From contig JAPFFF010000115.1 of assembly GCA_039105265.1 (NCBI GenBank), positions 1-48,817 of the forward strand: DNA of 48,817 nucleotides, written 5' to 3'. Shown piece after piece: positions 9,325-22,818 of this stretch (position 1 is its first letter; every line of letters begins with the position of its first letter). The notes under the pieces are model-generated. The model was not told where the DNA came from. It worked only from the letters and a program-made list of their open reading frames with translations, and did not search any database. The position numbers were made by a program, and so were the translations under genes. This DNA comes from Tritrichomonas musculus (taxonomy: Eukaryota > Parabasalia > Tritrichomonadida > Tritrichomonadidae).

Positions 9325-11301
9325 TTAGTCGACTTCTTCAACACGTGGTCCACTGTGTCCTCCTGGTGATCCACCTGCAGCTCCACCTGATCCACCTTGG
9401 TTGAACATGTTTGGATCAATTCCACCTGGCATTCCGCCTGGACCTCCTGCTGATCCTCCTGGGGCAGCACCTTGGTATGCACGTTGCATAATTGGCATTA
9501 ATTTGCTTTCAAGTTCTTTTTGCTTGCTTTCAAATTCTGAAACTTCGGCATCTTGATGTGCATCAATCCATGCAAGTGTGTCGTTGATTTCTTTGTTGAT
9601 CGTGTCCTTATCTGATTGTGGGATTGCGTTGGCGAATTGTTCGTTTGACAATGAGTTACGGACTCCAAAGCAGTATCCTTCAAGTGCATTCTTGGCTTCA
9701 ACTTTCTTACGAACTTCTTCATCTTGTGCTTTGAATTTCTCGGCATCTGCAACCATCTTATCAATATCTGCTTGCGAAAGACGTCCTTTCTCATTCTTAA
9801 TTGTGATCTTCTTAACGTTTCCGGTCGATTTATCTTGTGCTGAAACATTCATAATACCATCGGCGTTGACATCAAATGTAACTTCAATTTGTGGAACTCC
9901 TCTTGGTGCTGGCGGAATTCCTGTCAAATCAAATGTACCAAGAAGGTTGTTATCGCGTGTTCTTGAACGTTCTCCTTCATAAACTTTGATTGTAACTGCT
10001 GGCTGGTTATCACTGAATGTTGTGAAAACTTGTGATTTCTTGGATGGAATTGTTGTGTTACGAGGAATCAAAACGGTCATGATTTCTCCTGCTGTTTCAA
10101 TACCAAGTGAAAGTGGTGCAACATCAAGAAGAAGGATGTCTTTGACTGCTTCTGATGTGTCTCCTTTGATGATTGCTGCTTGAACAGCTGCACCATATGC
10201 AACAGCTTCATCTGGGTCAACTCCACGGCATGGTTGTTTGCCATTGAAGAAATCTTGAAGTAGTTGTTGAACACGTGGAATTCTGGATGAACCTCCAACA
10301 AGAACAATATCTGTAACATCACTCTTTGACATATTTGCATCCTTCAAAACTTGTGCAACTGGATTCATTGTTGAACGGAATAATTCATCATTCAAGTTTT
10401 CAAACATTGCGCGTGAAATGTTATCCATGAAATCATGTCCTTCATAAAGCGAATCACAAATGATTGAAGCTGTAGTTGCTGTTGATAATGTTCGCTTAGC
10501 ACGTTCACATGCTGTACGAAGTGTTCTTAGTGCACGTGGTGACTGACGGAGATCGCATTTGAATTTCTTTTGGAAACGATCTGCAAAGTAGTTAACCATT
10601 CTGCTATCAAAGTCTTCTCCTCCAAGGTGAGTGTCTCCTGCTGTTGCTTTAACTTCAAACATACCTCCATCAATATCAAGAAGTGAAACATCGAATGTAC
10701 CACCTCCGAGATCGAAAATAAGAACATGGCGTTCTTTGTCTGATTTCTCATTTAATCCGAATGCAATTGCTGCTGCTGTTGGTTCATTAATAATACGAAG
10801 AACATTCAATCCTGCAATTACACCTGCATCCTTCGTAGCTTGACGTTGTCCATCGTTGAAATAAGCAGGAACTGTAACAACTGCATCTGTAACTTTTTCT
10901 GTCAATTGTGTTTCTGCGACTTCTTTCATTTTGCCTAAAACCATGGCTGAAATTTCTTCTGGATAGAATTGTTTTGTCTCGCCTTTCCATTGGACTTGGA
11001 TTCGTGGCCTGTCCGCATCTCCGCGAACAACTTTGAATGGCCAGTGTTGCATATCTTTTTGAACAATTGGATCTGAGAACTTACGTCCAATCATACGCTT
11101 CGCATCGAATACTGTGTTTGTTGGATTCATTGCTGCTTGGTTCTTTGCTGCATCACCGACAAGACGTTCTTCATCTGTGAAGGCAACGTAAGATGGCGTT
11201 GTACGATTACCCATATCGTTTGCAATGATATCTACTCTGTTGTGTCGAAAGACACCGACGCATGAATAAGTAGTACCAAGATCAATTCCGACTGCTGACA
11301 T
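9325..11301 (-). CDS. HSP70: Cytosolic HSP70, intact copy with three silent variants
   Basis: Complete 658-aa copy with the same protein as the others. Three plus-strand bases differ from the standard clean copy: A at 9763 (usually G), C at 9775 (usually T) and C at 9826 (usually T). They change Ile ATC to ATT and two Ser codons TCA to TCG, all silent. The same three bases recur in the noisy copy at 27195-29150, so they mark a real sub-type of the unit. Confidence 0.97.
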   Translation of the reverse strand: MSAVGIDLGTTYSCVGVFRHNRVDIIANDMGNRTTPSYVAFTDEERLVGDAAKNQAAMNPTNTVFDAKRMIGRKFSDPIVQKDMQHWPFKVVRGDADRPRIQVQWKGETKQFYPEEISAMVLGKMKEVAETQLTEKVTDAVVTVPAYFNDGQRQATKDAGVIAGLNVLRIINEPTAAAIAFGLNEKSDKERHVLIFDLGGGTFDVSLLDIDGGMFEVKATAGDTHLGGEDFDSRMVNYFADRFQKKFKCDLRQSPRALRTLRTACERAKRTLSTATTASIICDSLYEGHDFMDNISRAMFENLNDELFRSTMNPVAQVLKDANMSKSDVTDIVLVGGSSRIPRVQQLLQDFFNGKQPCRGVDPDEAVAYGAAVQAAIIKGDTSEAVKDILLLDVAPLSLGIETAGEIMTVLIPRNTTIPSKKSQVFTTFSDNQPAVTIKVYEGERSRTRDNNLLGTFDLTGIPPAPRGVPQIEVTFDVNADGIMNVSAQDKSTGNVKKITIKNEKGRLSQADIDKMVADAEKFKAQDEEVRKKVEAKNALEGYCFGVRNSLSNEQFANAIPQSDKDTINKEINDTLAWIDAHQDAEVSEFESKQKELESKLMPIMQRAYQGAAPGGSAGGPGGMPGGIDPNMFNQGGSGGAAGGSPGGHSGPRVEEVD

Positions 11302-11319
11302 TTGTTTTTGTGTTTCAAA

Positions 11320-11330
11320 TAAAAAAATGA
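11320..11330 (-). promoter_or_regulatory. Inr-like core promoter of HSP70 at 9325-11301
   Basis: TCATTTTTTTA, unchanged although this gene carries silent variants. Confidence 0.6.
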
Positions 11331-11715
11331 TTTTTAAAATTTACATTTTTCTTAGTATCATTCAAAATTGTATACATTCTCACAAATGTTAAATGGTCGG
11401 GAGAATCAAAATTGAGAGAAAATCATTCAAATATATTGAAAATGATTGAGAGAAATTCATTCAATATTTTTATGACGATAAATAGTCAAAACACATATCT
11501 ATTTTCTTCGATAAATAGTCAATCAATTTAGAAAATTATCACATAAATAATTCCATAAATTGAATATATATAATAATTAATGATATTTTTTACCTAAAAC
11601 CAAATAACAAAAAAAAAATCATTTCGAAAAAAAATAAATTAGAGAAGCAACACTATAAGTGAAACATATAAAGATATATATATATATATATATATATTAT
11701 AAAAGAAAAAAAAAA

Positions 11716-11833
11716 GGAAGCGACACTACACGTTCCCGGGAAGTCACCCAGCCCAGTACTGATGCAGCCCGCGACTGCTTAATTTCCAGGTTCGGAATGG
11801 AGCTGGATGTATCCAGCCGGGTATGGCCGCTTC
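11716..11833 (-). rRNA. 5S ribosomal RNA (distal)
   Basis: Clean copy in the unit following the silent-variant HSP70. Confidence 0.93.
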
Positions 11834-12002
11834 AATAAATTAGTCTCTTCTCCATTCTTAAAATTATATTATTTAACATATTATTATAACCGCTTTTTTA
11901 TTTATCTTTTTAATGATTTTTAAAATGTAGTTCTGATTAAAATTAACAAAAATATATTTGTATTCCTCTATTATATATATATATTATAAAAGAAAAAAAA
12001 AA

Positions 12003-12120
12003 GGAAGCGACACTACACGTTCCCGGGAAGTCACCCAGCCCAGTACTGATGCAGCCCGCGACTGCTTAATTTCCAGGTTCGGAATGGAGCTGGATGTATC
12101 CAGCCGGGTATGGCCGCTTC
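12003..12120 (-). rRNA. 5S ribosomal RNA (proximal)
   Basis: Clean copy, unchanged from the reference pair at 896-1300. Confidence 0.93.
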
Positions 12121-12611
12121 AATAAATTAGTCTCTTCTCCATTCTTAAAATTATATTATTTAACATATTATTTTAACCACTTTCTTTTTCCTTTTATTCT
12201 TTATATAAACAAAATATATATATTCAAATTTGGTTGATGTGTTTTCACTTTTTTTTTATTTTTGTTGGAAAAAAAAAAAAAAATTATTTTAGTTTGTTTG
12301 CTTCCATTCTTTTATATTTTATAGTTATGTATTCAACTGTGGTTTATCATTCGATGACACACTTACATTAAAAAATATCGGAGTCCTTTTCGTTCCTGCA
12401 CCGTTCTTTATATTCTTATTTCATTCATATCTCAGCATAGAATACGAATTTTTCTTCAAAAATCACTTTTTTCGTTTCTCTGGACTACAAGAAACCTAAA
12501 AAAACCAATCACTTGTTTTAGCTCAATATTTAAAAAACAAAATAAAATATTATTTGCTTTGATTTTTGTTGAAAGATTCAAAATCAAGAAGAAGAAGGAA
12601 AAAAATAATTT

Positions 12612-12683
12612 GGGACTTCGCGGACTCGAACCACGTACCTTACGATCTTCAGTCGTACGCTCTCCCAGGTGAGCTAAAGTCCC
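12612..12683 (-). tRNA. tRNA-Phe (GAA)
   Basis: Clean copy identical to 1792-1863. Confidence 0.96.
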
Positions 12684-12931
12684 GCTGATCTTCTTAATTC
12701 ATTTGTATTATTTAATTATATAATGCATTTTTTCTTTTATAATAAAAAATGTCGCTCTTTTCTTTCAATCCTATTGATTTTGTTACTTTTATTAATATTC
12801 AATCATTTAGACTTTTATAATTTTATAATAATAAAAATATTAAATTAATTTAATTAAAATATTATCATGTTTTTATTAAATTACAATTTTTTTTGTTGTT
12901 GAATAAAGTTAAAAATCAATTACAGAGGAAT

Positions 12932-14908
12932 TTAGTCGACTTCTTCAACACGTGGTCCACTGTGTCCTCCTGGTGATCCACCTGCAGCTCCACCTGATCC
13001 ACCTTGGTTGAACATGTTTGGATCAATTCCACCTGGCATTCCGCCTGGACCTCCTGCTGATCCTCCTGGGGCAGCACCTTGGTATGCACGTTGCATAATT
13101 GGCATTAATTTGCTTTCAAGTTCTTTTTGCTTGCTTTCAAATTCTGAAACTTCGGCATCTTGATGTGCATCAATCCATGCAAGTGTGTCGTTGATTTCTT
13201 TGTTGATCGTGTCCTTATCTGATTGTGGGATTGCGTTGGCGAATTGTTCGTTTGACAATGAGTTACGGACTCCAAAGCAGTATCCTTCAAGTGCATTCTT
13301 GGCTTCAACTTTCTTACGAACTTCTTCATCTTGTGCTTTGAATTTCTCGGCATCTGCAACCATCTTATCGATATCTGCTTGTGAAAGACGTCCTTTCTCA
13401 TTCTTAATTGTGATCTTCTTAACGTTTCCGGTTGATTTATCTTGTGCTGAAACATTCATAATACCATCGGCGTTGACATCAAATGTAACTTCAATTTGTG
13501 GAACTCCTCTTGGTGCTGGCGGAATTCCTGTCAAATCAAATGTACCAAGAAGGTTGTTATCGCGTGTTCTTGAACGTTCTCCTTCATAAACTTTGATTGT
13601 AACTGCTGGCTGGTTATCACTGAATGTTGTGAAAACTTGTGATTTCTTGGATGGAATTGTTGTGTTACGAGGAATCAAAACGGTCATGATTTCTCCTGCT
13701 GTTTCAATACCAAGTGAAAGTGGTGCAACATCAAGAAGAAGGATGTCTTTGACTGCTTCTGATGTGTCTCCTTTGATGATTGCTGCTTGAACAGCTGCAC
13801 CATATGCAACAGCTTCATCTGGGTCAACTCCACGGCATGGTTGTTTGCCATTGAAGAAATCTTGAAGTAGTTGTTGAACACGTGGAATTCTGGATGAACC
13901 TCCAACAAGAACAATATCTGTAACATCACTCTTTGACATATTTGCATCCTTCAAAACTTGTGCAACTGGATTCATTGTTGAACGGAATAATTCATCATTC
14001 AAGTTTTCAAACATTGCGCGTGAAATGTTATCCATGAAATCATGTCCTTCATAAAGCGAATCACAAATGATTGAAGCTGTAGTTGCTGTTGATAATGTTC
14101 GCTTAGCACGTTCACATGCTGTACGAAGTGTTCTTAGTGCACGTGGTGACTGACGGAGATCGCATTTGAATTTCTTTTGGAAACGATCTGCAAAGTAGTT
14201 AACCATTCTGCTATCAAAGTCTTCTCCTCCAAGGTGAGTGTCTCCTGCTGTTGCTTTAACTTCAAACATACCTCCATCAATATCAAGAAGTGAAACATCG
14301 AATGTACCACCTCCGAGATCGAAAATAAGAACATGGCGTTCTTTGTCTGATTTCTCATTTAATCCGAATGCAATTGCTGCTGCTGTTGGTTCATTAATAA
14401 TACGAAGAACATTCAATCCTGCAATTACACCTGCATCCTTCGTAGCTTGACGTTGTCCATCGTTGAAATAAGCAGGAACTGTAACAACTGCATCTGTAAC
14501 TTTTTCTGTCAATTGTGTTTCTGCGACTTCTTTCATTTTGCCTAAAACCATGGCTGAAATTTCTTCTGGATAGAATTGTTTTGTCTCGCCTTTCCATTGG
14601 ACTTGGATTCGTGGCCTGTCCGCATCTCCGCGAACAACTTTGAATGGCCAGTGTTGCATATCTTTTTGAACAATTGGATCTGAGAACTTACGTCCAATCA
14701 TACGCTTCGCATCGAATACTGTGTTTGTTGGATTCATTGCTGCTTGGTTCTTTGCTGCATCACCGACAAGACGTTCTTCATCTGTGAAGGCAACGTAAGA
14801 TGGCGTTGTACGATTACCCATATCGTTTGCAATGATATCTACTCTGTTGTGTCGAAAGACACCGACGCATGAATAAGTAGTACCAAGATCAATTCCGACT
14901 GCTGACAT
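12932..14908 (-). CDS. HSP70: Cytosolic HSP70, intact array copy
   Basis: Complete 658-aa copy encoding the standard protein of the array. The Inr-like TCATTTTTTTA lies at 14937-14927. It is the last fully clean copy before the noisy stretch. Confidence 0.97.
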   Translation of the reverse strand: MSAVGIDLGTTYSCVGVFRHNRVDIIANDMGNRTTPSYVAFTDEERLVGDAAKNQAAMNPTNTVFDAKRMIGRKFSDPIVQKDMQHWPFKVVRGDADRPRIQVQWKGETKQFYPEEISAMVLGKMKEVAETQLTEKVTDAVVTVPAYFNDGQRQATKDAGVIAGLNVLRIINEPTAAAIAFGLNEKSDKERHVLIFDLGGGTFDVSLLDIDGGMFEVKATAGDTHLGGEDFDSRMVNYFADRFQKKFKCDLRQSPRALRTLRTACERAKRTLSTATTASIICDSLYEGHDFMDNISRAMFENLNDELFRSTMNPVAQVLKDANMSKSDVTDIVLVGGSSRIPRVQQLLQDFFNGKQPCRGVDPDEAVAYGAAVQAAIIKGDTSEAVKDILLLDVAPLSLGIETAGEIMTVLIPRNTTIPSKKSQVFTTFSDNQPAVTIKVYEGERSRTRDNNLLGTFDLTGIPPAPRGVPQIEVTFDVNADGIMNVSAQDKSTGNVKKITIKNEKGRLSQADIDKMVADAEKFKAQDEEVRKKVEAKNALEGYCFGVRNSLSNEQFANAIPQSDKDTINKEINDTLAWIDAHQDAEVSEFESKQKELESKLMPIMQRAYQGAAPGGSAGGPGGMPGGIDPNMFNQGGSGGAAGGSPGGHSGPRVEEVD

Positions 14909-14926
14909 TTGTTTTTGTGTTTCAAA

Positions 14927-14937
14927 TAAAAAAATGA
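14927..14937 (-). promoter_or_regulatory. Inr-like core promoter of HSP70 at 12932-14908
   Basis: TCATTTTTTTA at the same distance from the ATG. Confidence 0.6.
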
Positions 14938-15322
14938 TTTTTAAAATTTACATTTTTCTTAGTATCATTCAAAATTGTATACATTCTCACAAATGTTAAA
15001 TGGTCGGGAGAATCAAAATTGAGAGAAAATCATTCAAATATATTGAAAATGATTGAGAGAAATTCATTCAATATTTTTATGACGATAAATAGTCAAAACA
15101 CATATCTATTTTCTTCGATAAATAGTCAATCAATTTAGAAAATTATCACATAAATAATTCCATAAATTGAATATATATAATAATTAATGATATTTTTTAC
15201 CTAAAACCAAATAACAAAAAAAAAATCATTTCGAAAAAAAATAAATTAGAGAAGCAACACTATAAGTGAAACATATAAAGATATATATATATATATATAT
15301 ATATTATAAAAGAAAAAAAAAA

Positions 15323-15440
15323 GGAAGCGACACTACACGTTCCCGGGAAGTCACCCAGCCCAGTACTGATGCAGCCCGCGACTGCTTAATTTCCAGGTTC
15401 GGAATGGAGCTGGATGTATCCAGCCGGGTATGGCCGCTTC
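15323..15440 (-). rRNA. 5S ribosomal RNA (distal)
   Basis: Clean copy, last intact distal 5S before the noisy stretch. Confidence 0.93.
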
Positions 15441-15609
15441 AATAAATTAGTCTCTTCTCCATTCTTAAAATTATATTATTTAACATATTATTATAACCGC
15501 TTTTTTATTTATCTTTTTAATGATTTTTAAAATGTAGTTCTGATTAAAATTAACAAAAATATATTTGTATTCCTCTATTATATATATATATTATAAAAGA
15601 AAAAAAAAA

Positions 15610-15727
15610 GGAAGCGACACTACACGTTCCCGGGAAGTCACCCAGCCCAGTACTGATGCAGCCCGCGACTGCTTAATTTCCAGGTTCGGAATGGAGCTGG
15701 ATGTATCCAGCCGGGTATGGCCGCTTC
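15610..15727 (-). rRNA. 5S ribosomal RNA (proximal)
   Basis: Clean copy, last intact proximal 5S before the noisy stretch. Confidence 0.93.
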
Positions 15728-16218
15728 AATAAATTAGTCTCTTCTCCATTCTTAAAATTATATTATTTAACATATTATTTTAACCACTTTCTTTTTCCTT
15801 TTATTCTTTATATAAACAAAATATATATATTCAAATTTGGTTGATGTGTTTTCACTTTTTTTTTATTTTTGTTGGAAAAAAAAAAAAAAATTATTTTAGT
15901 TTGTTTGCTTCCATTCTTTTATATTTTATAGTTATGTATTCAACTGTGGTTTATCATTCGATGACACACTTACATTAAAAAATATCGGAGTCCTTTTCGT
16001 TCCTGCACCGTTCTTTATATTCTTATTTCATTCATATCTCAGCATAGAATACGAATTTTTCTTCAAAAATCACTTTTTTCGTTTCTCTGGACTACAAGAA
16101 ACCTAAAAAAACCAATCACTTGTTTTAGCTCAATATTTAAAAAACAAAATAAAATATTATTTGCTTTGATTTTTGTTGAAAGATTCAAAATCAAGAAGAA
16201 GAAGGAAAAAAATAATTT

Positions 16219-16290
16219 GGGACTTCGCGGACTCGAACCACGTACCTTACGATCTTCAGTCGTACGCTCTCCCAGGTGAGCTAAAGTCCC
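16219..16290 (-). tRNA. tRNA-Phe (GAA)
   Basis: Clean copy, last before the noisy stretch. Confidence 0.96.
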
Positions 16291-16538
16291 GCTGATCTTC
16301 TTAATTCATTTGTATTATTTAATTATATAATGCATTTTTTCTTTTATAATAAAAAATGTCGCTCTTTTCTTTCAATCCTATTGATTTTGTTACTTTTATT
16401 AATATTCAATCATTTAGACTTTTATAATTTTATAATAATAAAAATATTAAATTAATTTAATTAAAATATTATCATGTTTTTATTAAATTACAATTTTTTT
16501 TGTTGTTGAATAAAGTTAAAAATCAATTACAGAGGAAT

Positions 16539-18460
16539 TTAGTCGACTTCTTCAACACGTGGTCCACTGTGTCCTCCTGGTGATCCACCTGCAGCTCCAC
16601 CTGATCCACCTTGGTTGAACATGTTTGGATCAATTCCACCTGGCATTCCGCCTGGACCTCCTGCTGATCCTCCTGGGGCAGCACCTTGGTATGCACGTTG
16701 CATAATTGGCATTAATTTGCTTTCAAGTTCTTTTTGCTTGCTTTCAAATTCTGAAACTTCGGCATCTTGATGTGCATCAATCCATGCAAGTGTGTCGTTG
16801 ATTTCTTTGTTGATCGTGTCCTTATCTGATTGTGGGATTGCGTTGGCGAATTGTTCGTTTGACAATGAGTTACGGACTCCAAAGCAGTATCCTTCAAGTG
16901 CATTCTTGGCTTCAACTTTCTTACGAACTTCTTCATCTTGTGCTTTGAATTTCTCGGCATCTGCAACCATCTTATCGATATCTGCTTGTGAAAGACGTCC
17001 TTTCTCATTCTTAATTGTGATCTTCTTAACGTTTCCGGTTGATTTATCTTGTGCTGAAACATTCATAATACCATCGGCGTTGACATCAAATGTAACTTCA
17101 ATTTGTGGAACTCCTCTTGGTGCTGGCGGAATTCCTGTCAAATCAAATGTACCAAGAAGGTTGTTATCGCGTGTTCTTGAACGTTCTCCTTCATAAACTT
17201 TGATTGTAACTGCTGGCTGGTTATCACTGAATGTTGTGAAAACTTGTGATTTCTTGGATGGAATTGTTGTGTTACGAGGAATCAAAACGGTCATGATTTC
17301 TCCTGCTGTTTCAATACCAAGTGAAAGTGGTGCAACATCAAGAAGAAGGATGTCTTTGACTGCTTCTGATGTGTCTCCTTTGATGATTGCTGCTTGAACA
17401 GCTGCACCATATGCAACAGCTTCATCTGGGTCAACTCCACGGCATGGTTGTTTGCCATTGAAGAAATCTTGAAGTAGTTGTTGAACACGTGGAATTCTGG
17501 ATGAACCTCCAACAAGAACAATATCTGTAACATCACTCTTTGACATATTTGCATCCTTCAAAACTTGTGCAACTGGATTCATTGTTGAACGGAATAATTC
17601 ATCATTCAAGTTTTCAAACATTGCGCGTGAAATGTTATCCATGAAATCATGTCCTTCATAAAGCGAATCACAAATGATTGAAGCTGTAGTTGCTGTTGAT
17701 AATGTTCGCTTAGCACGGCGCACGTGGTGACCGACGGAGATCGCATTTGAATTTTTTGAAACGATCTGCAAAGCAGTTAACCATTCTGCCATCAAAGTCT
17801 TCTCCAAGGTGAGTGTCTCTGCTGTTGCTTTAACTTCAAACATACCTCCATCAATACCGTTATTAGAAACATCGAAATGTACCACCTCCGAGATCGAAAA
17901 TAAGAACATGGCGTTTCTTGTCTGATTTCCCGCCGATCCGAATGCAATTGCTGCCGTTGGTTCATTACTAATACGAAGAACATTCAATCCTGCAATTACA
18001 CCTGCATCCTGCAGCTTGACGTTGTCCATCGTTGAAATACAGGAACCGTAACCGCATCTGTAATTTTTTCGTCAATTGTGTTTCTGCGACTTCTTTCATT
18101 TTGCCTAAAACCAATATTAAATTTTCTGGATAGAATTGTTTTGTCTCGCCTTTCCATTGACTTGGATCTTGCATTGTCCATCTCCATGAACAACTTTGAA
18201 TGGCCAGTGTTGCATATCTTTTGAACACTTGGATCTGAGAAACTTACGTCCAATCATACGCTTGCATCGAATACCGTGGTTGTTGGATTCATTGTTGCTC
18301 GTTCTTTTGCTGCATCACCGACAAGACGTTCTTTCATTCGTGAAGGCAACGCGGCGTTGTACGATTACCCATATCGTTTGCAATGATATCTACCTAAGCT
18401 GTGTCGAAAGACACCGACGCATGAATAAGTAGTACCAAGATCAATTCCGACTGCTGACAT
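16539..18460 (-). pseudogene. HSP70: HSP70 copy, clean 3' two thirds, disrupted 5' third
   Basis: From the stop codon to about 17716 the sequence matches the intact copies (residues 268-658). Beyond that, small indels break the frame repeatedly up to the original ATG position at 18460, and the gene is 55 bp shorter than normal. An open frame of 496 codons runs through 16539-18029 only because several indels partly cancel; its N-terminal part alternates between HSP70 and out-of-frame sequence. The gene stops matching the others at the exact point where the noisy stretch begins, so the damage is probably in the assembly rather than the gene. Confidence 0.85.
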
Positions 18461-18868
18461 TTGTTTTTGTGTTTCAAATAAAAAATGATTTTAGCCTCAT
18501 ACTTTTCTTAGCATCATTCAAAATTGTATACATTCTCACAAATGTTAAATGGTCGGGAGAATCAAAATTGAGAGAAAATCATTCAAATATATTGAAAATG
18601 ATTGAGAGAAATTCATTCAATATTTTTATGACGATAAATAGTCAAAACACATATCTATTTTCTTCGATAACAGTCAATCAATTTAGAAAATTATCACATA
18701 AATAATTCCATAAATTGAATATATATAATAATTAATGATATTTTACCTAAACCAAATAACAAAAAAAATCATTTTGAAAAAAAATAAATTATATAGCTAC
18801 AACACTATAAGTGAAACATATAAAGATATATATATATATATATATATATTATAAAAGAAAAAAAAAAA

Positions 18869-18984
18869 GGAAGCGACACTACACGTCCCCGGGAAGTCAC
18901 CCAGCCCAGTACTGATGCAGCCCGCGACTGCTTAATTTCCAGGTTCGAAATGGAGCGATGTATCCAGCCGGGTATGGCCGCTTC
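18869..18984 (-). rRNA. 5S ribosomal RNA, lightly altered
   Basis: 116 nt with a few changes (cgtccccg for cgttcccg, ttcgaaatgg for ttcggaatgg, two bases lost in the ctggatg segment). Helix I ends are intact. In the noisy stretch. Confidence 0.8.
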
Positions 18985-19150
18985 AATAAATTAGTCTCTT
19001 TCTCCATTCTTAAAATTATATTATTTAACATATTATAACCGCTTTTTTTATTTATCTTTTAATGATTTTTAAAATGTAGTTCTGATTAAAATTAACAAAA
19101 ATATATTTGTATTCTCTATTATATATATATATTATAAAAGAAAAAAAAAA

Positions 19151-19263
19151 GGAAGGACGACTACACGTTCCTGGAAGTCACCCAGCCCAGTACTGATGCA
19201 GCTCATGACTGCTTAATTTTATAATTGAATGGAGCTGATGCGTATCCACGGTATGGCCGCTTC
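19151..19263 (-). pseudogene. 5S rRNA copy, heavily altered
   Basis: 113 nt. The 3' strand of helix I is changed (ggaaggacgacta) and the central region around 19200-19250 is strongly altered, so it would not fold as 5S. In the noisy stretch. Confidence 0.75.
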
Positions 19264-19759
19264 TAATAAATTAGTCCTTTCCTCCATTCTTAAAATTATA
19301 TTATTTAACATATTATTTTAACCACTTTCTTTTTCCTTTTATTCTTTATATAAAAACAAAATATATATATTCAAATTTGTTGATGTGTTTTCAATTTTTT
19401 TATTTTTGTTGGAAAAAAAAAAAAAATTATTTTAGTTTGTTTGCTTCCATTCTTTTGATATTTAGTATAGTTATGTATTCAACTGTGGTTTATCATTCGA
19501 TGACACACTTACATTTTCAAAAATATCGGAGTCCTTTTCGTTCCTGCACCGTTCTTTATATTCTTATTTCATTCATATCTCAGCATAGAATACGAATTTT
19601 TCTTCAAAATCACTTTTTTCGTTTCCTCTGGATACAAGAAACCCAAAAAAACCAATCACTTTGTTTTAGCTCAATATTTAAAAACAAAATAAAATATTAT
19701 TTATGTTTTTGATTTTGTTGAAAGATTCAAAATCAAGAAGAAGAAGGAAAAAATAATTT

Positions 19760-19829
19760 GGGACTTCGCGGACTCGGAACTGCCCTTACGATCTTCAGTC
19801 GTACGCCCTCCCAGGTGAGCTAAAGTCCC
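19760..19829 (-). pseudogene. tRNA-Phe copy, T arm damaged
   Basis: 70 nt. Acceptor stem, D stem and GAA anticodon survive (one change in the D-stem region), but the variable region and T arm are altered (GTTCCGAG in place of GTTCGAG), which breaks the B box. In the noisy stretch. Confidence 0.78.
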
Positions 19830-20068
19830 GCTGATCTTCTGATCCATTTATTATTTAATTATATAATGCATTTTTTCTTTATAATAAAAATGTCGCTCTT
19901 TTCTTTCAATCCTATTGATTTTGTTACTTTTATTAATATTCAATCATTTACTCCTTTATAATTTTATAATAATAAATGATGAATTAATTTAATTAAAATA
20001 TTATCATGTTTTTATTAAATTACAATTTTTTTGTTGTTGAATAAAGTTAAAAATCAATTACAGAGAAT

Positions 20069-22019
20069 TTAGTCGACTTCTTCAATACGTGGTCCACTGT
20101 GCTTCCCAGATCCACCCAGCTCCACCTGATCCCACCTTGGTTGAACATGTTTGGATCAATCTCCACCTGGCATTCCGCCCGACCTCCGTTGATCCTCCTG
20201 GGCACCTTGGTATGCACGTTGCATAATTGGCATTAATTTGCTTTCAAGTTCTTTTTGCTTGCTTTCAAATTCTGAAACTGCATCTTGATGTGCATCAATC
20301 CATGCAAGTGTGTCGTTGATTTCTTGTTGATCGTGTCCTTATCTGATTGTGTGGATTATGTTATGAATTGTTCGTTTGACAATGAGTTACGGACTCAAAG
20401 CAGTATCCTTCAAGTGCATTCTTGGCTTCAACTTCTTTACGAACTTCTTCATCTATGCCTTGAATTTGGCATCTGCAAACGATCTTATCGATATCTGCTT
20501 GTGAAGACCTTCTCATTCTTTAATGATTCCTTCTTAACGTTTCCGGTTGATTTATCTTTGTGCTGAAACATTCATAATACCATCGCAAAGCTGGGACATC
20601 AAATGCATCCAATTTGTGGAACTCCTTCATGGTGCTGGCGGAATTCTGTCAAATCAAATGTACCAAGAAGGTTGTTATCTGCGTGTTCTTGAACGTTCTC
20701 CTTCATAAACTTTGATTTAGAATTGCTGGCTGGTTATCACTGAATGTTGGGAAACTTCTGTGATTTCTTGGATGGGAATTGGTTAAAGTCATTATGAATC
20801 AAAACGGTCATGATTTCTCCTGCTGTTTCAATACTAAGTGAAAGTGTGCAACATCAAGAAGAAGGATGTCTTTGATCACTTTGATAAAATCTCACGATTG
20901 CTACGAACAGCTGCACCATATGCAACAGCTTCATCTGGTCAATCTAATGGCATGGTTGTTTGCCATTGAAGAAATCTAAGAGTTGTTGAACACGTGGAAC
21001 TTCCAGATGAACCTCCAACAAGAACAATATTCAACATCACTCTTTGACATATTTGTATCCTTCAAATTCTTGCAACTGGATTCATTGTTGAACGGAATAA
21101 TTCGACCATTCAAGTTTTTAAACATTGCGTTGTGAAATGTTATCCATTAAAATCATAAAGTCTCAGGAAGTTAAATCACAAATGATTAAGCCAGTTGCTA
21201 CGGCGATAATGTTCGTTTAGCATTTCGTCTGACATGCTGTAATGCATGTTCTTAGTGCACGTGGTGACTGACGGAGATCGACGAATTTCTTTTGAAAACG
21301 ATCTGCAAAATAGTTAAACCATCTGCCATCAAAGCCCTTCTCCTCCAAGCGTGATGGCCTCCTGCTGTTGCTTTAACTCAAAACATATCTCCATCAATAT
21401 CAAGAAGTGAAACATCGAATGTACCACCTCCGAGATCGAAAATAAGAACATGGCGTCTTTGTTGATTTCTCATTTAATCCGAATGCAATTGCTGCTGCTG
21501 TTGGTTCATTAATACGAAGAACATTCAACTCTGCAATTACACCTGCATCCTTCGTAGCTTGACGTTGTCCATCGTTGAAATAAGCAGGAACTGTAAATAA
21601 CCGCATCTGTAACTTTTTCAATAATTGTGTTTCACATACTTTTCATTTTGCTCTAAAACCATGGCTGAAATTTCTTCTGGATAGAATTAGGTTATCTCGC
21701 CTTCCATTGACTTGATTCGTGGCCTGTCCGCATCTCCGCGAACAACTTTGAATGTACAGTGTTGCATATCTTTTGAACATTGATCTGAGAACTTACGTTC
21801 AACTGGTTACGCTTCGCATCGAATGGTCGCGTTTGTTGGATTCATTGCTGCTTGGTTCTTTTGCTGCATCACCGACAAGACGTTCTTCATCTGTGAAGGC
21901 AACGTAAGATGCGTATGCTGTACGATTACCTCCATATCGTTTGCAATGATATTCACTCTGCTGTGTCGAAAGACACCGACGCATGAATAAGTAGTACCAG
22001 ATCATCCCATCGCTGACAT
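20069..22019 (-). pseudogene. HSP70: HSP70 copy, many small indels
   Basis: The full extent of an HSP70 copy is recognisable from its stop (within TAAATTC) to its ATG, but frequent indels break the frame; only short blocks stay readable. It is 1951 bp against 1977 bp. It looks the noisiest of the disrupted copies, with substituted patches such as those near 20760-20900 and 21180-21240. Probably sequence error over an ordinary copy. Confidence 0.8.
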
Positions 22020-22420
22020 TTGTTTTTGTAGTTTCAAATAAAAATGATTTTTAAAATTTCGTTACTTTTCTTAGTATCATTCAACACATTCTCACAAATG
22101 TTAAATGGTCGGGAGAATCAAATTTATATAAAAATCATTCAAATATATTGAAAATGATTGAGAGAAATTCATTCAATATTTTTACGACGATAAATATCAA
22201 AACACATATCTATTTTCTTCTGATAAATAGTCAATCAATTTAGAAATTATCATACAAATAATTCCATAAAATCAGAATATATATAATAATTAATGATATT
22301 TTTTACCTTAAAAACCAAATAACAAAAAATCATTTGAAAAAAATAAATTAGAGAAGCAACACTATAAGTGAAAACATAAAGATATATATATATATATATA
22401 TATATTATAAAAGAAAAAAA

Positions 22421-22533
22421 GGAAGCGACACCACTGCCCCGGGAAGTCACCATCTAGCACTGATGCAGCCCGCGACTGCTTAATTTCCAGAATGGGAATG
22501 GAGCTGGAGCATCCAGCCGGGTATGGGCTGCCT
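22421..22533 (-). pseudogene. 5S rRNA copy, altered
   Basis: 113 nt. The acacgttcccggg block is shortened, and the 5' end reads ggctgcct instead of ggccgcttc, so helix I is broken. In the noisy stretch. Confidence 0.75.
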
Positions 22534-22698
22534 AATAAATTAGTCTCTTCATTCTTAAATTATATTATTTAATATATTATTATAACTGCTTTTTTATTTA
22601 TCTTTTTAATGATTTTTAAAATGTAGTTCTGATTAAAATTAACAAAAATATATTTGTATTCCTCTATTATATATATATATTATAAAGAAAAAAAAAAA

Positions 22699-22818
22699 GG
22701 AAGCGACACTACACGTTCCCGAAGTCACCAGCCCAGTACTGATGCAGCCCGCGACTGCTTTAATTTAGGGCCTGAATGGAGCTGGGATGTATCCTCCAGC
22801 CGGGGTATGGCTAAGCCT
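22699..22818 (-). pseudogene. 5S rRNA copy, altered
   Basis: About 120 nt. The helix I 3' strand is intact but the 5' end (ctaagcct for ccgcttc) and the loop segment near 22765-22780 are changed. In the noisy stretch. Confidence 0.75.

Noticed and set aside
16539-18029. 496-codon ORF as a novel short HSP70 form
   Set aside because: Its N-terminal 100 or so codons alternate between HSP70 and out-of-frame pieces at the start of the noisy block; chance survival of an open frame explains it.
19377-19712. 111-codon plus-strand ORF, with similar ones at 22933-23271 and 26526-26753
   Set aside because: It appears only where noisy indels open the spacer frame. The same spacer in clean units has no such ORF, and the peptide is low-complexity (Phe/Lys-rich).
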